The translations under genes and the position numbers were made by a program. Below are positions 7,778-18,065 of a stretch of 64,000 nucleotides of DNA, piece after piece (the stretch's first letter is position 1; the number at the start of each line of letters is the position of its first letter). Below the pieces are notes generated by a model. The model had not been told where the DNA came from. It saw nothing but the letters and a program-made list of their open reading frames with translations, and did not search any database. The DNA is taken from NCBI RefSeq assembly GCF_000960995.1, contig NZ_CP009435.1, positions 2,232,001 to 2,296,000 on the forward strand, given 5' to 3'. The stretch is from Burkholderia glumae LMG 2196 = ATCC 33617. Lineage in GTDB: Bacteria; Pseudomonadota; Gammaproteobacteria; Burkholderiales; Burkholderiaceae.

Positions 7778-9049
7778 TTATTGCGCGCTGCCGGCCGCTG
7801 CCGGAGCAGCGGAAGCGGGGGCGGGGGTGGAAGCGGGGGCGGCCGGGACAGCCGATGCCGGCTGAGCGGCGGCGGGGGCGCTGGCGGCCGGCGGGTTCGC
7901 GGCGCCGGCTGCGGCGCTGCCTGCGTCGGCGGCGGCCGCTGCGGCCTGCGATGCCGGGATCGGACCGGCCGCCGTGGCCGGCTTCGCGGCCGAAGCGTGC
8001 GGCATCGCCAGCGCCGACTGCACGTCGGCCGGCGCGGCCCCCGCATCGGCCGACGGCGTGGCGATCGGCCGGCCGGCCGAGCCGGTGGTCACGGCCGAGG
8101 TGCCGGTCGAGGCAACCACGGGCTGCGGGCCGCTCGCCGAGCCAGTGGCCGGGCTCGGTGCCGGGTTCGCCGGGTTCGCGTCGTGCGTCGCGTTCGCGGG
8201 GGCCGCCCCCGCGCCGCGGTTCGTTGCGGCCTGCGTAGGCGAGGCGGCGGCCGGCGGCACCGCCGGGAACGCTGCCGGCGTGGCCGTCACGGTATGGTTC
8301 GGCACGGCGGCGGCGAGCGCGCCGCCGGCCGCCGCGACCGGCACCGGCGCGAGGCCCGACACCGGCGCGGGCGCCGACGGGGTGGGCACGGCCGGCGTCT
8401 TCAGCTTCACCGCGCCGTCGTCGCCGGGCGCGCCGGTGCTTGGCGCCGGCTCCGGCAGCGGTGCCACCGGCTCCTTCTCGGCGGCTTTGGCGGCGGCCTT
8501 GCCGTGCCGCGCCGGATCGACCTTCAGGAAGTGGTCGACCAGCTTGAAGAAGCGGTCGTAGAACACCCCGGCGGGAATCGTTTCGCTCGCGATCTTCACC
8601 ATCGAGTCGTCGCTCGAGCCGATCGGCAGCGACACCGAACCGAGCACCGAGAGCCCGACGCTCGCCGAGGTGGTGGCCTTCTTCAGCGTGTAGCGATCCT
8701 GCACCGCGTTCACGTAGGCGATGGCCGAGGTCGAATCGGCGTCCGCGTCGACGCAGACCACGTGAAACTCGATCGTCACGTGCGAATCGCTGTTGGGCTG
8801 GAAGTTCTTGCTGCCGTCCACGGTGTCGGGCCGTGTCAGGTTGGTGATGTAGCCCTGGCTCAGCAGCGCGCGCCGCGCCGCCTCGCAGGTGGCCGTCGCG
8901 TTCTCGTGGAAGGTGTGCGTGTAAGGGCTGCTCGACGCGTCGAACTGCTCCTGCGTGTAAAGCGGCTTGGGAGCCGAAGAACAGGCCGCCAGCACGGCCG
9001 AGGCCGCGAGCGCGCAGGTGAGGGAAATCAGTCTGGATCGATTGTGCAT
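7778..9049 (-). CDS. DUF2242-like lipoprotein with long Ala/Pro-rich tail
   Basis: A 423-residue predicted lipoprotein. Signal peptide residues 1-22 end in the lipobox LAAC, so the mature Cys would be acylated. A folded domain follows (about residues 30-190), with FHENATATCEAARRALLSQG, SHVTIEFHVVC and KKATTSASVGLSVLGSVSLP, which I recall as DUF2242. From about residue 190 to the end it is almost only Ala, Pro, Ser, Gly and Thr and probably spans the periplasm or cell wall. Function unknown. The ATG at 9049 puts the signal peptide directly at the N-terminus. Confidence 0.75.
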   Translation of the reverse strand: MHNRSRLISLTCALAASAVLAACSSAPKPLYTQEQFDASSSPYTHTFHENATATCEAARRALLSQGYITNLTRPDTVDGSKNFQPNSDSHVTIEFHVVCVDADADSTSAIAYVNAVQDRYTLKKATTSASVGLSVLGSVSLPIGSSDDSMVKIASETIPAGVFYDRFFKLVDHFLKVDPARHGKAAAKAAEKEPVAPLPEPAPSTGAPGDDGAVKLKTPAVPTPSAPAPVSGLAPVPVAAAGGALAAAVPNHTVTATPAAFPAVPPAAASPTQAATNRGAGAAPANATHDANPANPAPSPATGSASGPQPVVASTGTSAVTTGSAGRPIATPSADAGAAPADVQSALAMPHASAAKPATAAGPIPASQAAAAAADAGSAAAGAANPPAASAPAAAQPASAVPAAPASTPAPASAAPAAAGSAQ

Positions 9050-9183
9050 GGCGTCGGGTAGAGGGTGGGCCACGTGGCACGCGCCCGCCGCCGCTCGAGG
9101 CGGCGCCGGACCGAAGGCGTGACCGGCCGCTATTATAGTTTCCCCCGATGCCGCTCCGCAGTGGCGGTGTTGGGTCCGACACG

Positions 9184-9205
9184 AAAAAACCCGCCTGGAC
9201 GGCGG
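9184..9205 (-). terminator. Short intrinsic terminator for the hsp20 pair
   Basis: On the minus strand CCGCC (9205-9201) pairs with GGCGG (9195-9191) around a 5-nt loop and is followed by GTTTTTT. The stem is short but all GC and the T-run is perfect. It lies 70-90 bp after the stop of the downstream hsp20 gene. Confidence 0.55.
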
Positions 9206-9277
9206 CGGCACGGGCCGCACGCTCGCCCGGCGGGGCGGCTCGGCGGGCGCGGCGGCGCCCGCCGCGCGAGGGGCGGA

Positions 9278-9730
9278 TCAGGCCGCGCCCGTGCCGATCT
9301 CGATCTTGCGCGGCAGCGCTTCCTCGCGGCGCGCGATCCGCAGCGTCAGCACGCCGTCGCGCAGGCTCGCGTCGATGCGCGAGGTGTCGAGGTACGGGCT
9401 CAAGCTGAAGCTGCGCAGGTAGCGCGGCGCGTGCCATTCGGCATGCTGCACGCGCAGCCCCGGCGTCTCGGGCAGTTCGGCGCGCGCATCGATCGTGAGG
9501 CGCGCGTCCTGGACGCGCAGGTCCAGGCCCGCCTTCTCGACGCCGGGCAGGTCGGCGCGCAGCGTCACGCCCTGTGCGTCCTCGACGATGTCGACGGCCG
9601 GCGTGACGACGAGGCTCCGGGCCGGTTCGCGCCGCGCGGACGCTTCCGGCGCGGCGGCCTGCGGCGCCGCTGCGGTCGGCTCCGGCGCGACGGCGGCGGG
9701 GCGCTCGATGAGTTCGGGAGTGGTGGTCAT
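9278..9730 (-). CDS. Small heat-shock protein, Hsp20/alpha-crystallin family
   Basis: A 150-residue holdase chaperone. A flexible Ala/Pro/Glu-rich N-terminal arm (about 1-38) precedes the alpha-crystallin domain (about 40-142), which starts with VTPAVDIVED and shows LRADLPGV and ASLRDGVLTL, the A-x-x-x-x-G-V-L signature. It is second in a tandem pair, 31 bp after the other hsp20 gene. This type usually forms hetero-oligomers with its partner; that is inference here. There is no separate promoter in the short gap, so it is likely co-transcribed. Confidence 0.88.
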   Translation of the reverse strand: MTTTPELIERPAAVAPEPTAAAPQAAAPEASARREPARSLVVTPAVDIVEDAQGVTLRADLPGVEKAGLDLRVQDARLTIDARAELPETPGLRVQHAEWHAPRYLRSFSLSPYLDTSRIDASLRDGVLTLRIARREEALPRKIEIGTGAA

Positions 9731-9761
9731 GGCGATAGTCCTCGCGGCAGATGATTGAACG

Positions 9762-10202
9762 TTATTGAACCGGGATCGAACGCGGCTGCGATGTCGCGCG
9801 CTTCGCGATGCGGATGCGCAGGCAGCCGTTTTCGTAACGCGCCTGGATCTGCCCGGCATCGGCCGTCGGCGGCAGCTCGACGGCGCGGCGGAAGCGTCCG
9901 GCGAAGCGTTCGCTGGCCAGCACGCGCGAATCGGCGGCATCCTCGGATCGCTTGCGCTCACCCGTGATCGTCAGGAGTCCTTTGTCGATGGTCACGTCGA
10001 AATCGGCAGCCTGCATGCCGGGCGCGAGCGCGACGATCTCGATCGCTTCGTCGGTGAGGCCGACGTTGATCGGCGGGAACGCATCGAAGCGGCCGGCGCG
10101 CGCCGCGGCCGTGAAGCTCGGCGCCGCGAACCGCCCCGACATCTGCCGTTGCAGCCGGTCGAGTTCGCCGAACAGGCCGGCACCGAAACGATAAGTGGTC
10201 AT
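9762..10202 (-). CDS. Small heat-shock protein, Hsp20/alpha-crystallin family (first of pair)
   Basis: A 146-residue holdase chaperone. The N-terminal arm begins MTTYRFGAGLFGELDRL, resembling IbpA-like proteins, and the alpha-crystallin domain (about 45-135) has LAPGMQAADFDV and the family signature in ARYENGCLRI. The start at 10202 is chosen over an in-frame ATG 75 bases upstream because GAGAGGA precedes it. A sigma-32-like promoter can be proposed about 115 bp upstream. Confidence 0.88.
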   Translation of the reverse strand: MTTYRFGAGLFGELDRLQRQMSGRFAAPSFTAAARAGRFDAFPPINVGLTDEAIEIVALAPGMQAADFDVTIDKGLLTITGERKRSEDAADSRVLASERFAGRFRRAVELPPTADAGQIQARYENGCLRIRIAKRATSQPRSIPVQ

Positions 10203-10315
10203 GGTTCGAATCCTCTCGAAGATCGGCACGCGCAGCGTGAGCGTGAACGGCGCGCGACGTGTGCGATGCGGGGTCAACCGGCGGCGCCCAGCGCAACCGC
10301 CTCATGGCTCCACAG

Positions 10316-10341
10316 GTAGGAGCGGCGCCGGCGAATTCAAG
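10316..10341 (-). promoter_or_regulatory. Possible heat-shock (sigma-32-like) promoter
   Basis: On the minus strand CTTGAA (10341-10336) is followed after 13 bp by CTCCTAC (10322-10316), compared with the sigma-32 pattern CTTGAAA-N11-16-CCCCATnT. The -35 part is good and the -10 partial. It would give a leader of roughly 100 nt ahead of the hsp20 pair. Confidence 0.35.
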
Positions 10342-10838
10342 AGGGAAAAATGCGGCGGCCGCGAATCGATGCTTGCGCGGGCATCGAACCGGCCGCGGAT
10401 CGCGGCGGTGCCTCGCGTCCCCCTCGCGCTGCAACGGCGGCCCGGCGGGCTGGCGCGGGGGGCCACGCGGGGTCGTGCCCCATCGCTTTAGGGCGATCCC
10501 TATCGGGATCATCCCCTAGCTTGCCGCGCGGCCGTCCCACACTGCGGGAGCGCGATGGTATGCTGATTCTCCCGCTTTTTCTGACGAGGATTCGTATCGG
10601 CAATGCCGATCGACGCGATCGCTTCCGTCCTCGACGCCGGCGCGCGCCGCGCCGGCGGCCGGCCCGTTCCGGCCGCATCGCGCCGAGCCTCGTCCCGTCC
10701 ACCGATGCCGCCCGGCGGCCGGCCTGGCACGCGCGGCCGAGAACTGCCGCGCGCCCGGCCGGGCAGCATCGGCGCGCCGCGATGTCCAGGCTGACAGGCG
10801 CGCCCCCGAATTCGCTTTCCCACTACCAGGAGAACACC
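10342..10838. other. Divergent intergenic region hsp20 / pckG
   Basis: About 500 bp without a recognised gene. Two small overlapping hairpins are present: ATCGC (10482-10486) with GCGAT (10493-10497), and GATCCC (10495-10500) with GGGATC (10505-10510). They share bases 10495-10497, so only one can form at a time. An open frame continues upstream of pckG but has no family character. Confidence 0.4.
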
Positions 10839-12704
<1,866 letters not shown>

Positions 12705-12733
12705 CGCAACCCGCGCCGGGCGCGGGCGACGAG

Positions 12734-12766
12734 GCCGCGCGGGCTGCGGGCCGCACGGCATTTTTT
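12734..12766 (+). terminator. Intrinsic terminator after pckG
   Basis: GCCGCGCGG (12734-12742) pairs with CCGCACGGC (12751-12759) with one mismatch, followed by ATTTTTT. It begins 30 bp after the pckG stop. Confidence 0.7.
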
Positions 12767-12899
12767 ATGAGGAATTCGTTGCGGGCGCAACCGGGTGGCC
12801 GGTGGTGCGCCGCGCTGCGTGTGCCCGGCGGGCGATCGGACGCGTCCGTGTCGATCGATGCGACAATCGTCGCCGTTCATCGCTATCGGAGACGGGTTC

Positions 12900-13820
12900 A
12901 TGGACATCCAACGAATCGCCGTGGTCGGCGCGGGCGTGATCGGCGCGAGCTGGGCCGCGTTTTATCTCGACCACGGCTTCGAGGTCGTGGTCAGCGACCC
13001 GGCGCCCGATGCGCAAGCACGGCTGCAGGCTTCGCTCAGGCGCGTTCTCGGCGAGGCGCGCCTGGGCGAACTCGCGCCGCGGCTGCGCTTTGCGGCCGAA
13101 CTCGACGCCGCGCTGGACGGTGTCGAGTTCGTGCAGGAGAACGGTCCCGAGCGGCTCGACCTCAAGCGCGAGCTGTATCGCGCGATGGACGCGCGACTGG
13201 GCGCCGAGGCCATCATCGCCTCGAGTTTGTCGGGGCTCAAGATGTCGGCGATCCAGACCGCCTGCGAGCGCCACCCCGGGCGCTGCCTGATCGCGCATCC
13301 GTTCAACCCGCCGCATCTGATTCCGCTCGTCGAGCTGGTGGGCGGCGAGGCCACCTCGCGCGACACGATCGAGCGCGCGAAGCGCTTCTACGACGGCCTC
13401 GGCAAGGTCACGATCGTGCTCAACCGCGAGATGGCCGGCCACGTCGCGAACCGGCTCGCCGCGGCGCTGTTCCGCGAGGTCTATCACCTGGTGGGCGAGG
13501 GCGTGGTCAGTGTGGCCGACGCCGACAAGGCCGTGTCGTGGGGGCCGGGGCTGCGCTGGGGGCTGATGGGGCAGGCGCTGACCTATCACCTCGGCGGCGG
13601 CGACGGCGGCATCGAGCATTTCCTCGACCATCTGGCCGGGCCGATCACGAGCTGGTGGGACGATCTCGGCACGCCGTCGTTCGACGCACGCGTCGACCGC
13701 CAGCTCGGCGACGAGCTGCGCGCGATCCAGGGCGCGCGCCCGATCGCCGAGTGGGGCGCCGAGCGCGACCGGCTGCTGGCCGAACTGATCGAGGCGCGCC
13801 GCCGCAGCTTCCTGCCCTGA
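12900..13820 (+). CDS. 3-hydroxyacyl-CoA dehydrogenase family protein (carnitine/gulonate dehydrogenase-like)
   Basis: A 306-residue NAD-dependent dehydrogenase. The Rossmann motif is at residues 7-12 (IAVVGAGVIGASWAAFYLDHG). VQENGPERLDLKRELY, SSLSGLKMS and AHPFNPPHLIPLVELVGG follow in the order of the 3-hydroxyacyl-CoA dehydrogenase fold; the His of AHPFNPP is the catalytic base. This wording fits single-domain members acting on small 3-hydroxy acids (L-carnitine or L-gulonate dehydrogenase, lambda-crystallin-like) better than fatty-acid beta-oxidation enzymes. The start is the ATG at 12900, just before the Rossmann strand. No linked pathway gene is visible. Confidence 0.8.
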   Translation: MDIQRIAVVGAGVIGASWAAFYLDHGFEVVVSDPAPDAQARLQASLRRVLGEARLGELAPRLRFAAELDAALDGVEFVQENGPERLDLKRELYRAMDARLGAEAIIASSLSGLKMSAIQTACERHPGRCLIAHPFNPPHLIPLVELVGGEATSRDTIERAKRFYDGLGKVTIVLNREMAGHVANRLAAALFREVYHLVGEGVVSVADADKAVSWGPGLRWGLMGQALTYHLGGGDGGIEHFLDHLAGPITSWWDDLGTPSFDARVDRQLGDELRAIQGARPIAEWGAERDRLLAELIEARRRSFLP

Positions 13821-13878
13821 GTGCGGCGCCGGCATCGAGCGGCCCGCGTTCAGCGGTGGAGCGCCGCGCGAGCCGGTT

Positions 13879-13911
13879 GCGCGCCCACCGCGCGCCCGCC
13901 GCGCGCCCACC
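13879..13911. repeat. Three tandem 11-bp repeats
   Basis: GCGCGCCCACC, GCGCGCCCGCC and GCGCGCCCACC follow each other without a gap, in the space between the dehydrogenase stop and the convergent LysR gene stop. The middle copy differs at one base. It is non-coding. Confidence 0.7.
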
Positions 13912-13993
13912 GCGGAGGCGGGCGCCGCTGCGCTGCCGAGGGCGGGCCGGCCCAAGCCAGGCCGGCCGCAAACCGGCCGTGCCGCGTGCCGGC

Positions 13994-14842
13994 TCAGAAC
14001 TCGGCGGCGGCCGCCACCAGCGTGGCCTCGAGCGCGAGGGCGGAGCGCGAGGCGGACGCGGGCCGGTCGATCACGTATTCGAGGTCGCCGAGCGCGGGCA
14101 GGCCGGCATCAAGCCGGGCCAGGCCCTGCGGAATCACGTAGCCGGCGAACGCCGACACCCCGAGCCCGGCCGCCGCGGCGGCCCGCAGCGCCGCGATGCT
14201 GCTGCTCGATACGGCGATCCGATAGGGCTGGCCGATCGCGTCGAGCGTTTCCAGCACGCGCCGCCGCGACACGCTCGGCTCCGGGTGCAGCGCGAGCGGC
14301 AGCACCGGCTCGCGTCCCGTGATCGGCGAGCCCGGCCCGGTACACCAGTAGAGCGGCTCGGTGCGGATCACGCGGCCGCGCCGGCTGCCGGCGATGCGCT
14401 TGGCGAACACCAGGTCGTGGCGGCCGTCGTCGAGCGCGGCGAACAGGTCGCCGGACAGCCCGGTGGCGATTTCCAGCTCGATCCCGGGGTTGCGCTGGAT
14501 GAAGCTGGCGAGCGCGGCGGCCAGATGGGTCGAGGCGAAATCCTCGGACATGCCGAGCCGCACCTTGCCTGACAGCGGCGGGCCGCACACCGACATCACC
14601 GCCTCGTCCATCAGTTCCAGAATGCGGCCCGCGTAGCGGTACAGCGCCTCCCCGTTGGCCGACAGCCGCACGTTGCGCGTGTCGCGCTCGAACAGCGGCC
14701 GGTCGAGCAGTTCCTCGAGCCGGCGGATATGCTGGCTGACGGTGGATTGCGAGAGATTGACGCGCTCCGACGCGGCGGTGAAGCTGCCGGTCTGAGCGAC
14801 GGCGACGAAGCTGCGCAGCAGCTCGGGCGGTAACGGACGCAT
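13994..14842 (-). CDS. LysR-type regulator, probable regulator of the mdc operon
   Basis: A 282-residue LysR family regulator. The N-terminal HTH is at about residues 5-64 (FVAVAQTGSFTAASERVNLS, SQSTVSQHIRRLEELL), followed by the periplasmic-binding-protein-like effector domain. It is divergent from the malonate decarboxylase operon, the usual place for its activator (MdcR in other bacteria), so a malonate-responsive role is inferred from position. The start at 14842 fits the family. A dyad with CATTG/CAATG arms in the shared intergenic region is a candidate operator. Confidence 0.85.
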   Translation of the reverse strand: MRPLPPELLRSFVAVAQTGSFTAASERVNLSQSTVSQHIRRLEELLDRPLFERDTRNVRLSANGEALYRYAGRILELMDEAVMSVCGPPLSGKVRLGMSEDFASTHLAAALASFIQRNPGIELEIATGLSGDLFAALDDGRHDLVFAKRIAGSRRGRVIRTEPLYWCTGPGSPITGREPVLPLALHPEPSVSRRRVLETLDAIGQPYRIAVSSSSIAALRAAAAAGLGVSAFAGYVIPQGLARLDAGLPALGDLEYVIDRPASASRSALALEATLVAAAAEF

Positions 14843-15006
14843 GGCGAAATCCCGGGAAGCGCCGCCGGCGAGGGCCGGCGGCCGAGGGCGGGCGCCGGGC
14901 CGGCGGGCCGCGCCCGCTTGGCCGGCGGGCGCGGCGGCCGGCCCGCTCGCGCGCCGTCGCAGCAGTCTACGGCAAGACGGCATCGATCGGCGCAGCCTCT
15001 GAGTGA

Positions 15007-15050
15007 CATTGGGCAACATCATCAATGGCGGGCGTGGTGCGGCTTAGAAT
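15007..15050 (+). promoter_or_regulatory. Candidate LysR operator and mdc promoter
   Basis: CATTG (15007-15011) and CAATG (15023-15027) form a perfect inverted repeat with an 11-nt spacer, the ATTG-N11-CAAT layout expected for LysR boxes. It covers the -35 position of a -10 hexamer TAGAAT at 15045-15050 (5/6). No good -35 is seen, which fits an activator-dependent promoter. mdcA starts at 15095. Confidence 0.5.
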
Positions 15051-15094
15051 CGTGCCACGACCTGATACCGGACACGCATCGCAGGAGAGAGGCA

Positions 15095-16741
15095 ATGACG
15101 GGATGGAATCATGCGCGGCAAGCGCGCGACGCGCGCCTCGCGGCGGGCGCGCCTCTCGCGCGCGGCAAGCGGGTGGCGGCCGGCGACGCGACGACACTGC
15201 TCGAGGCGGTGCTGCGCCCCGGGGACCGCGTCTGCCTGGAGGGCGACAACCAGAAGCAGGCGGACCTGCTCGCCGCGGCGCTTGCCGAGGTCGACAGCGC
15301 GAAGATCCACGACCTGCACATGGTGCAGTCCGGCATCGTGCTGCCCGAGCACCTCGACGTGTTCGAGCGCGGCATCGCGAGGCGCCTCGACTACGCCTAT
15401 TCCGGCCCGCAGTCGCAGCGCATCGCGAAGCTGCTGTTCGGCGGCCGCATCGAGCTGGGCGCCGTCCACACCTACCTGGAGCTGTTCGCGCGCTACTTCA
15501 TCGACCTGACGCCGCAGGTCGCGCTGATCGCGGCGGTCAGCGCCGATGCCGACGGCAACCTCTACACCGGCCCGAACACCGAGGACACGCCCACCGTGGT
15601 CGAGGCCACCGCGTTCAAGGACGGCATCGTGATCGCGCAGGTCGACCGCATCGTCGAGCGCGTGCCGCGCGTGGACATCCCGGGCGACCGCGTGCATTTC
15701 GTGGTCGAGGCGGGCCGGCCGTTCTTCGTCGAGCCGCTCTTCACGCGCGACCCCGCCGCGATCACCGAAACCCAGATCCTCACCGCGATGCTCGCGATCA
15801 AGGGCATCTACGAACCCTACGGCGTGCGCCGCCTGAACCACGGCATCGGCTTCAACACGGCCGCCATCGAGCTGCTGCTGCCCACCTACGGCGCGCGCCT
15901 CGGCCTGAAGGGCAAGGTCTGCACGCACTGGGCGCTGAATCCGCATCCCACGCTGATCCCGGCCATCGAGTCGGGCTGGGTCGAGCAGGTGCACTGCTTC
16001 GGCTCCGAGGTGGGCATGGACGAGTACATCCGCGCGCGCCCCGACGTGTTCTTCACGGGCGCCGACGGCTCGCTGCGCTCGAATCGCGCGTTCTGCCAGA
16101 CGGCCGGGCTCTACGGCTGCGACATGTTCATCGGCTCGACGCTGCAGATCGACCTGGCCGGCCATTCGTCGACCGTCACCGAGAGCCGCATCGCCGGCTT
16201 CGGCGGCGCGCCGAACATGGGCAGCGACGCGCGCGGCCGGCGCCACCCGAGCCAGCCGTGGCTGAAGGCCGGCGAGGAGGCCGATCCGGCCACGCCGGCG
16301 GCGCTGCGGCGCGGCCGCAAGCTGGTGGTGCAGATCGGCGAGACCTTCGGCGAGAAGAACGTGCCGATGTTCGTCGAGCGGCTCGACGCGCTGCGCCTGG
16401 CCGACAAGCTTGCGCTCGATCTCGCGCCGGTGATGGTGTATGGCGACGACGTCACGCACGTGGTCACCGAGGAAGGCATCGCGAACCTGCTGCTGTGCCG
16501 CGACGCCGACGAGCGCGAGCACGCGATCCGCGGCGTGGCGGGCTACACCGCGGTGGGCCGCGGCCGCGACCGGCGGCTCGTCGAACGGCTGCGCGAGCGC
16601 GGCGTGATCCGCCGCCCCGAGGATCTCGGCATCGATCCGCTCGACGCGGACCGGCGGCTGCTGGCCGCGCGCTCGGTGAAGGATCTCGTGCATTGGTCGG
16701 GCGGGCTCTACGCGCCGCCGTCGCGCTTTCGGAACTGGTAA
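15095..16741 (+). CDS. mdcA: Malonate decarboxylase alpha subunit (acetyl-ACP:malonate ACP transferase)
   Basis: A 548-residue subunit that swaps acetyl for malonyl on the acyl carrier protein, the first step of the biotin-independent malonate decarboxylase cycle. The sequence is a full-length CoA-transferase-like MdcA, with GDNQKQADLLAAAL, MVQSGIVLPEHLDVFE, GGAPNMGSDARGRRHPSQPW and MVYGDDVTHVVTEEG. GCAGGAGAG precedes the ATG at 15095. It is first in the operon, with mdcC starting 95 bp after its stop. The divergent LysR gene is the likely activator. Confidence 0.95.
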   Translation: MTGWNHARQARDARLAAGAPLARGKRVAAGDATTLLEAVLRPGDRVCLEGDNQKQADLLAAALAEVDSAKIHDLHMVQSGIVLPEHLDVFERGIARRLDYAYSGPQSQRIAKLLFGGRIELGAVHTYLELFARYFIDLTPQVALIAAVSADADGNLYTGPNTEDTPTVVEATAFKDGIVIAQVDRIVERVPRVDIPGDRVHFVVEAGRPFFVEPLFTRDPAAITETQILTAMLAIKGIYEPYGVRRLNHGIGFNTAAIELLLPTYGARLGLKGKVCTHWALNPHPTLIPAIESGWVEQVHCFGSEVGMDEYIRARPDVFFTGADGSLRSNRAFCQTAGLYGCDMFIGSTLQIDLAGHSSTVTESRIAGFGGAPNMGSDARGRRHPSQPWLKAGEEADPATPAALRRGRKLVVQIGETFGEKNVPMFVERLDALRLADKLALDLAPVMVYGDDVTHVVTEEGIANLLLCRDADEREHAIRGVAGYTAVGRGRDRRLVERLRERGVIRRPEDLGIDPLDADRRLLAARSVKDLVHWSGGLYAPPSRFRNW

Positions 16742-16836
16742 CGGCACCGCGCGACGCGGCTGGCGGCACGCACCGCGTCGCATGACAACCCGCGGCCCCG
16801 CGCGCATGCGCGAACGGCCGAGGACGGAGGGATCGA

Positions 16837-17154
16837 ATGGAACAGCTCAATTATCGTCATGTCGCGCGCGGGCGCGCGGCGGGGGATGCGGCCTCGGCGC
16901 TGGTCGGCGTGGTCGCGTCGGGCAATCTCGAGGTGCTGGTCGAGCGCGTGCTGCCCGGCAACGCGTGCGAGATCGACATCCAGACCGCCGCCGCCGGCTT
17001 CGGCGAGGTCTGGCAGGCGGTGGTCGCCGATTTCGTCGAGCGGCGCTCGCCCGGCGGCCTGCGGCTGTCGATCAACGACGGCGGCGCGCGGCCCGACACG
17101 GTCGCGCTGCGGCTCGCGCAGGCGGTGCGCGCGATCGAGGGAGGCGCGCGATGA
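16837..17154 (+). CDS. mdcC: Malonate decarboxylase acyl carrier protein (delta subunit)
   Basis: A 105-residue acyl carrier protein carrying the 2'-(5''-triphosphoribosyl)-3'-dephospho-CoA prosthetic group. The attachment serine is likely Ser28 in GVVASGNLEVLVE, by analogy with characterised MdcC. GGACGGAGGG precedes the ATG. Its stop overlaps the mdcD start (ATGA at 17151-17154), so the two should be translationally coupled. MdcG loads the group made by MdcB. Confidence 0.93.
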   Translation: MEQLNYRHVARGRAAGDAASALVGVVASGNLEVLVERVLPGNACEIDIQTAAAGFGEVWQAVVADFVERRSPGGLRLSINDGGARPDTVALRLAQAVRAIEGGAR

Positions 17155-18065
17155 ACGGCGTCGATCCGATCGCGGCCGGCGCGAGCTGGTACGAGGCGTC
17201 GGCACGCCAGCGCATCGACGGGCTGGTCGACGCCGGCACGTTCGCCGAGTTCGTCGGGCCGGCCGAGCGCGAGATGAGCCCGCACCTGCCGCTGTTCGAC
17301 CTGCCGCGCCAGTTCGACGACGGCATGATCGTCGGGCGTGCCGCGCTCGACGGCCGCGCGGTGCTGGTGGCCGCGCAGGAAGGGCGCTTCATGGGCGGCG
17401 CGTTCGGCGAGGTGCACGGCGCCAAGCTCACCGGGCTGCTGCGCGCGGCGCGCGAGCTCGGCATGCCGGTGCTGGTCCTGTTCGATACCGGCGGCGTGCG
17501 GCTGCAGGAGGCCAACGCGGGCGAGCTCGCGATCGCCGAGATCATGCGCGCGCTGATCGATGCGCGTGCGGCCGGCGTGCCGGTGATCGGGCTGGTCGGC
17601 GGGCGGGCCGGCTGCTATGGCGGCGGCGGCCTGCTGGCCGCCTGCTGCTCGGCGCTGGCGGTGTCGGAGCCGGGGCGCATCGGCGTGTCGGGGCCGGAGG
17701 TGATCGAGACCAATCGCGGCGTCGAGGAATTCGACTCGAAGGACCGCGCGCTGGTCTGGCGCACCATGGGCGGCAAGCATCGCCGCCTGATCGGCGGCGT
17801 CGAGCGCTTCGTCGAGGACACGCTGCCGGCGTTCCGTGCCGCGGCGCTCGCGCTGCTCGCGGCGCCCCACGGCTTCGATCTGGACCTGCTCGAGGCCGAA
17901 CAGAGGCGGCTCGAGGCGCGGCTCGCCGCGTTCGACGATTGCGGCGACGCGCGCGAAATCTGGCGCCGGCTCGGCGCGACCGAAGCCGAGGCCGAGGCGA
18001 TTCCCGCGATGCCCGGCGAGACCTTCGCCGCGCTCGCCGAGCGCCTTCAGGGAGGCGCGCGATGA
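17151..18065 (+). CDS. mdcD: Malonate decarboxylase beta subunit
   Basis: A 304-residue crotonase/carboxyltransferase-fold subunit that, with MdcE, decarboxylates malonyl-ACP to acetyl-ACP. Oxyanion-hole glycine patches are visible in QEGRFMGGAFGEVHGAK and GGRAGCYGGGGLLAA, and VSGPEVIETNRGVEEFDSKD is characteristic of MdcD. The start overlaps the mdcC stop by 4 bp and its stop overlaps the mdcE start by 4 bp. Confidence 0.94.
   Translation: MNGVDPIAAGASWYEASARQRIDGLVDAGTFAEFVGPAEREMSPHLPLFDLPRQFDDGMIVGRAALDGRAVLVAAQEGRFMGGAFGEVHGAKLTGLLRAARELGMPVLVLFDTGGVRLQEANAGELAIAEIMRALIDARAAGVPVIGLVGGRAGCYGGGGLLAACCSALAVSEPGRIGVSGPEVIETNRGVEEFDSKDRALVWRTMGGKHRRLIGGVERFVEDTLPAFRAAALALLAAPHGFDLDLLEAEQRRLEARLAAFDDCGDAREIWRRLGATEAEAEAIPAMPGETFAALAERLQGGAR

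Noticed and set aside
10350..10838. N-terminal extension of PckG reaching back to 10350
   Set aside because: The sequence before 10839 has no family character, and AGGAG before ATG 10839 gives the correct length.
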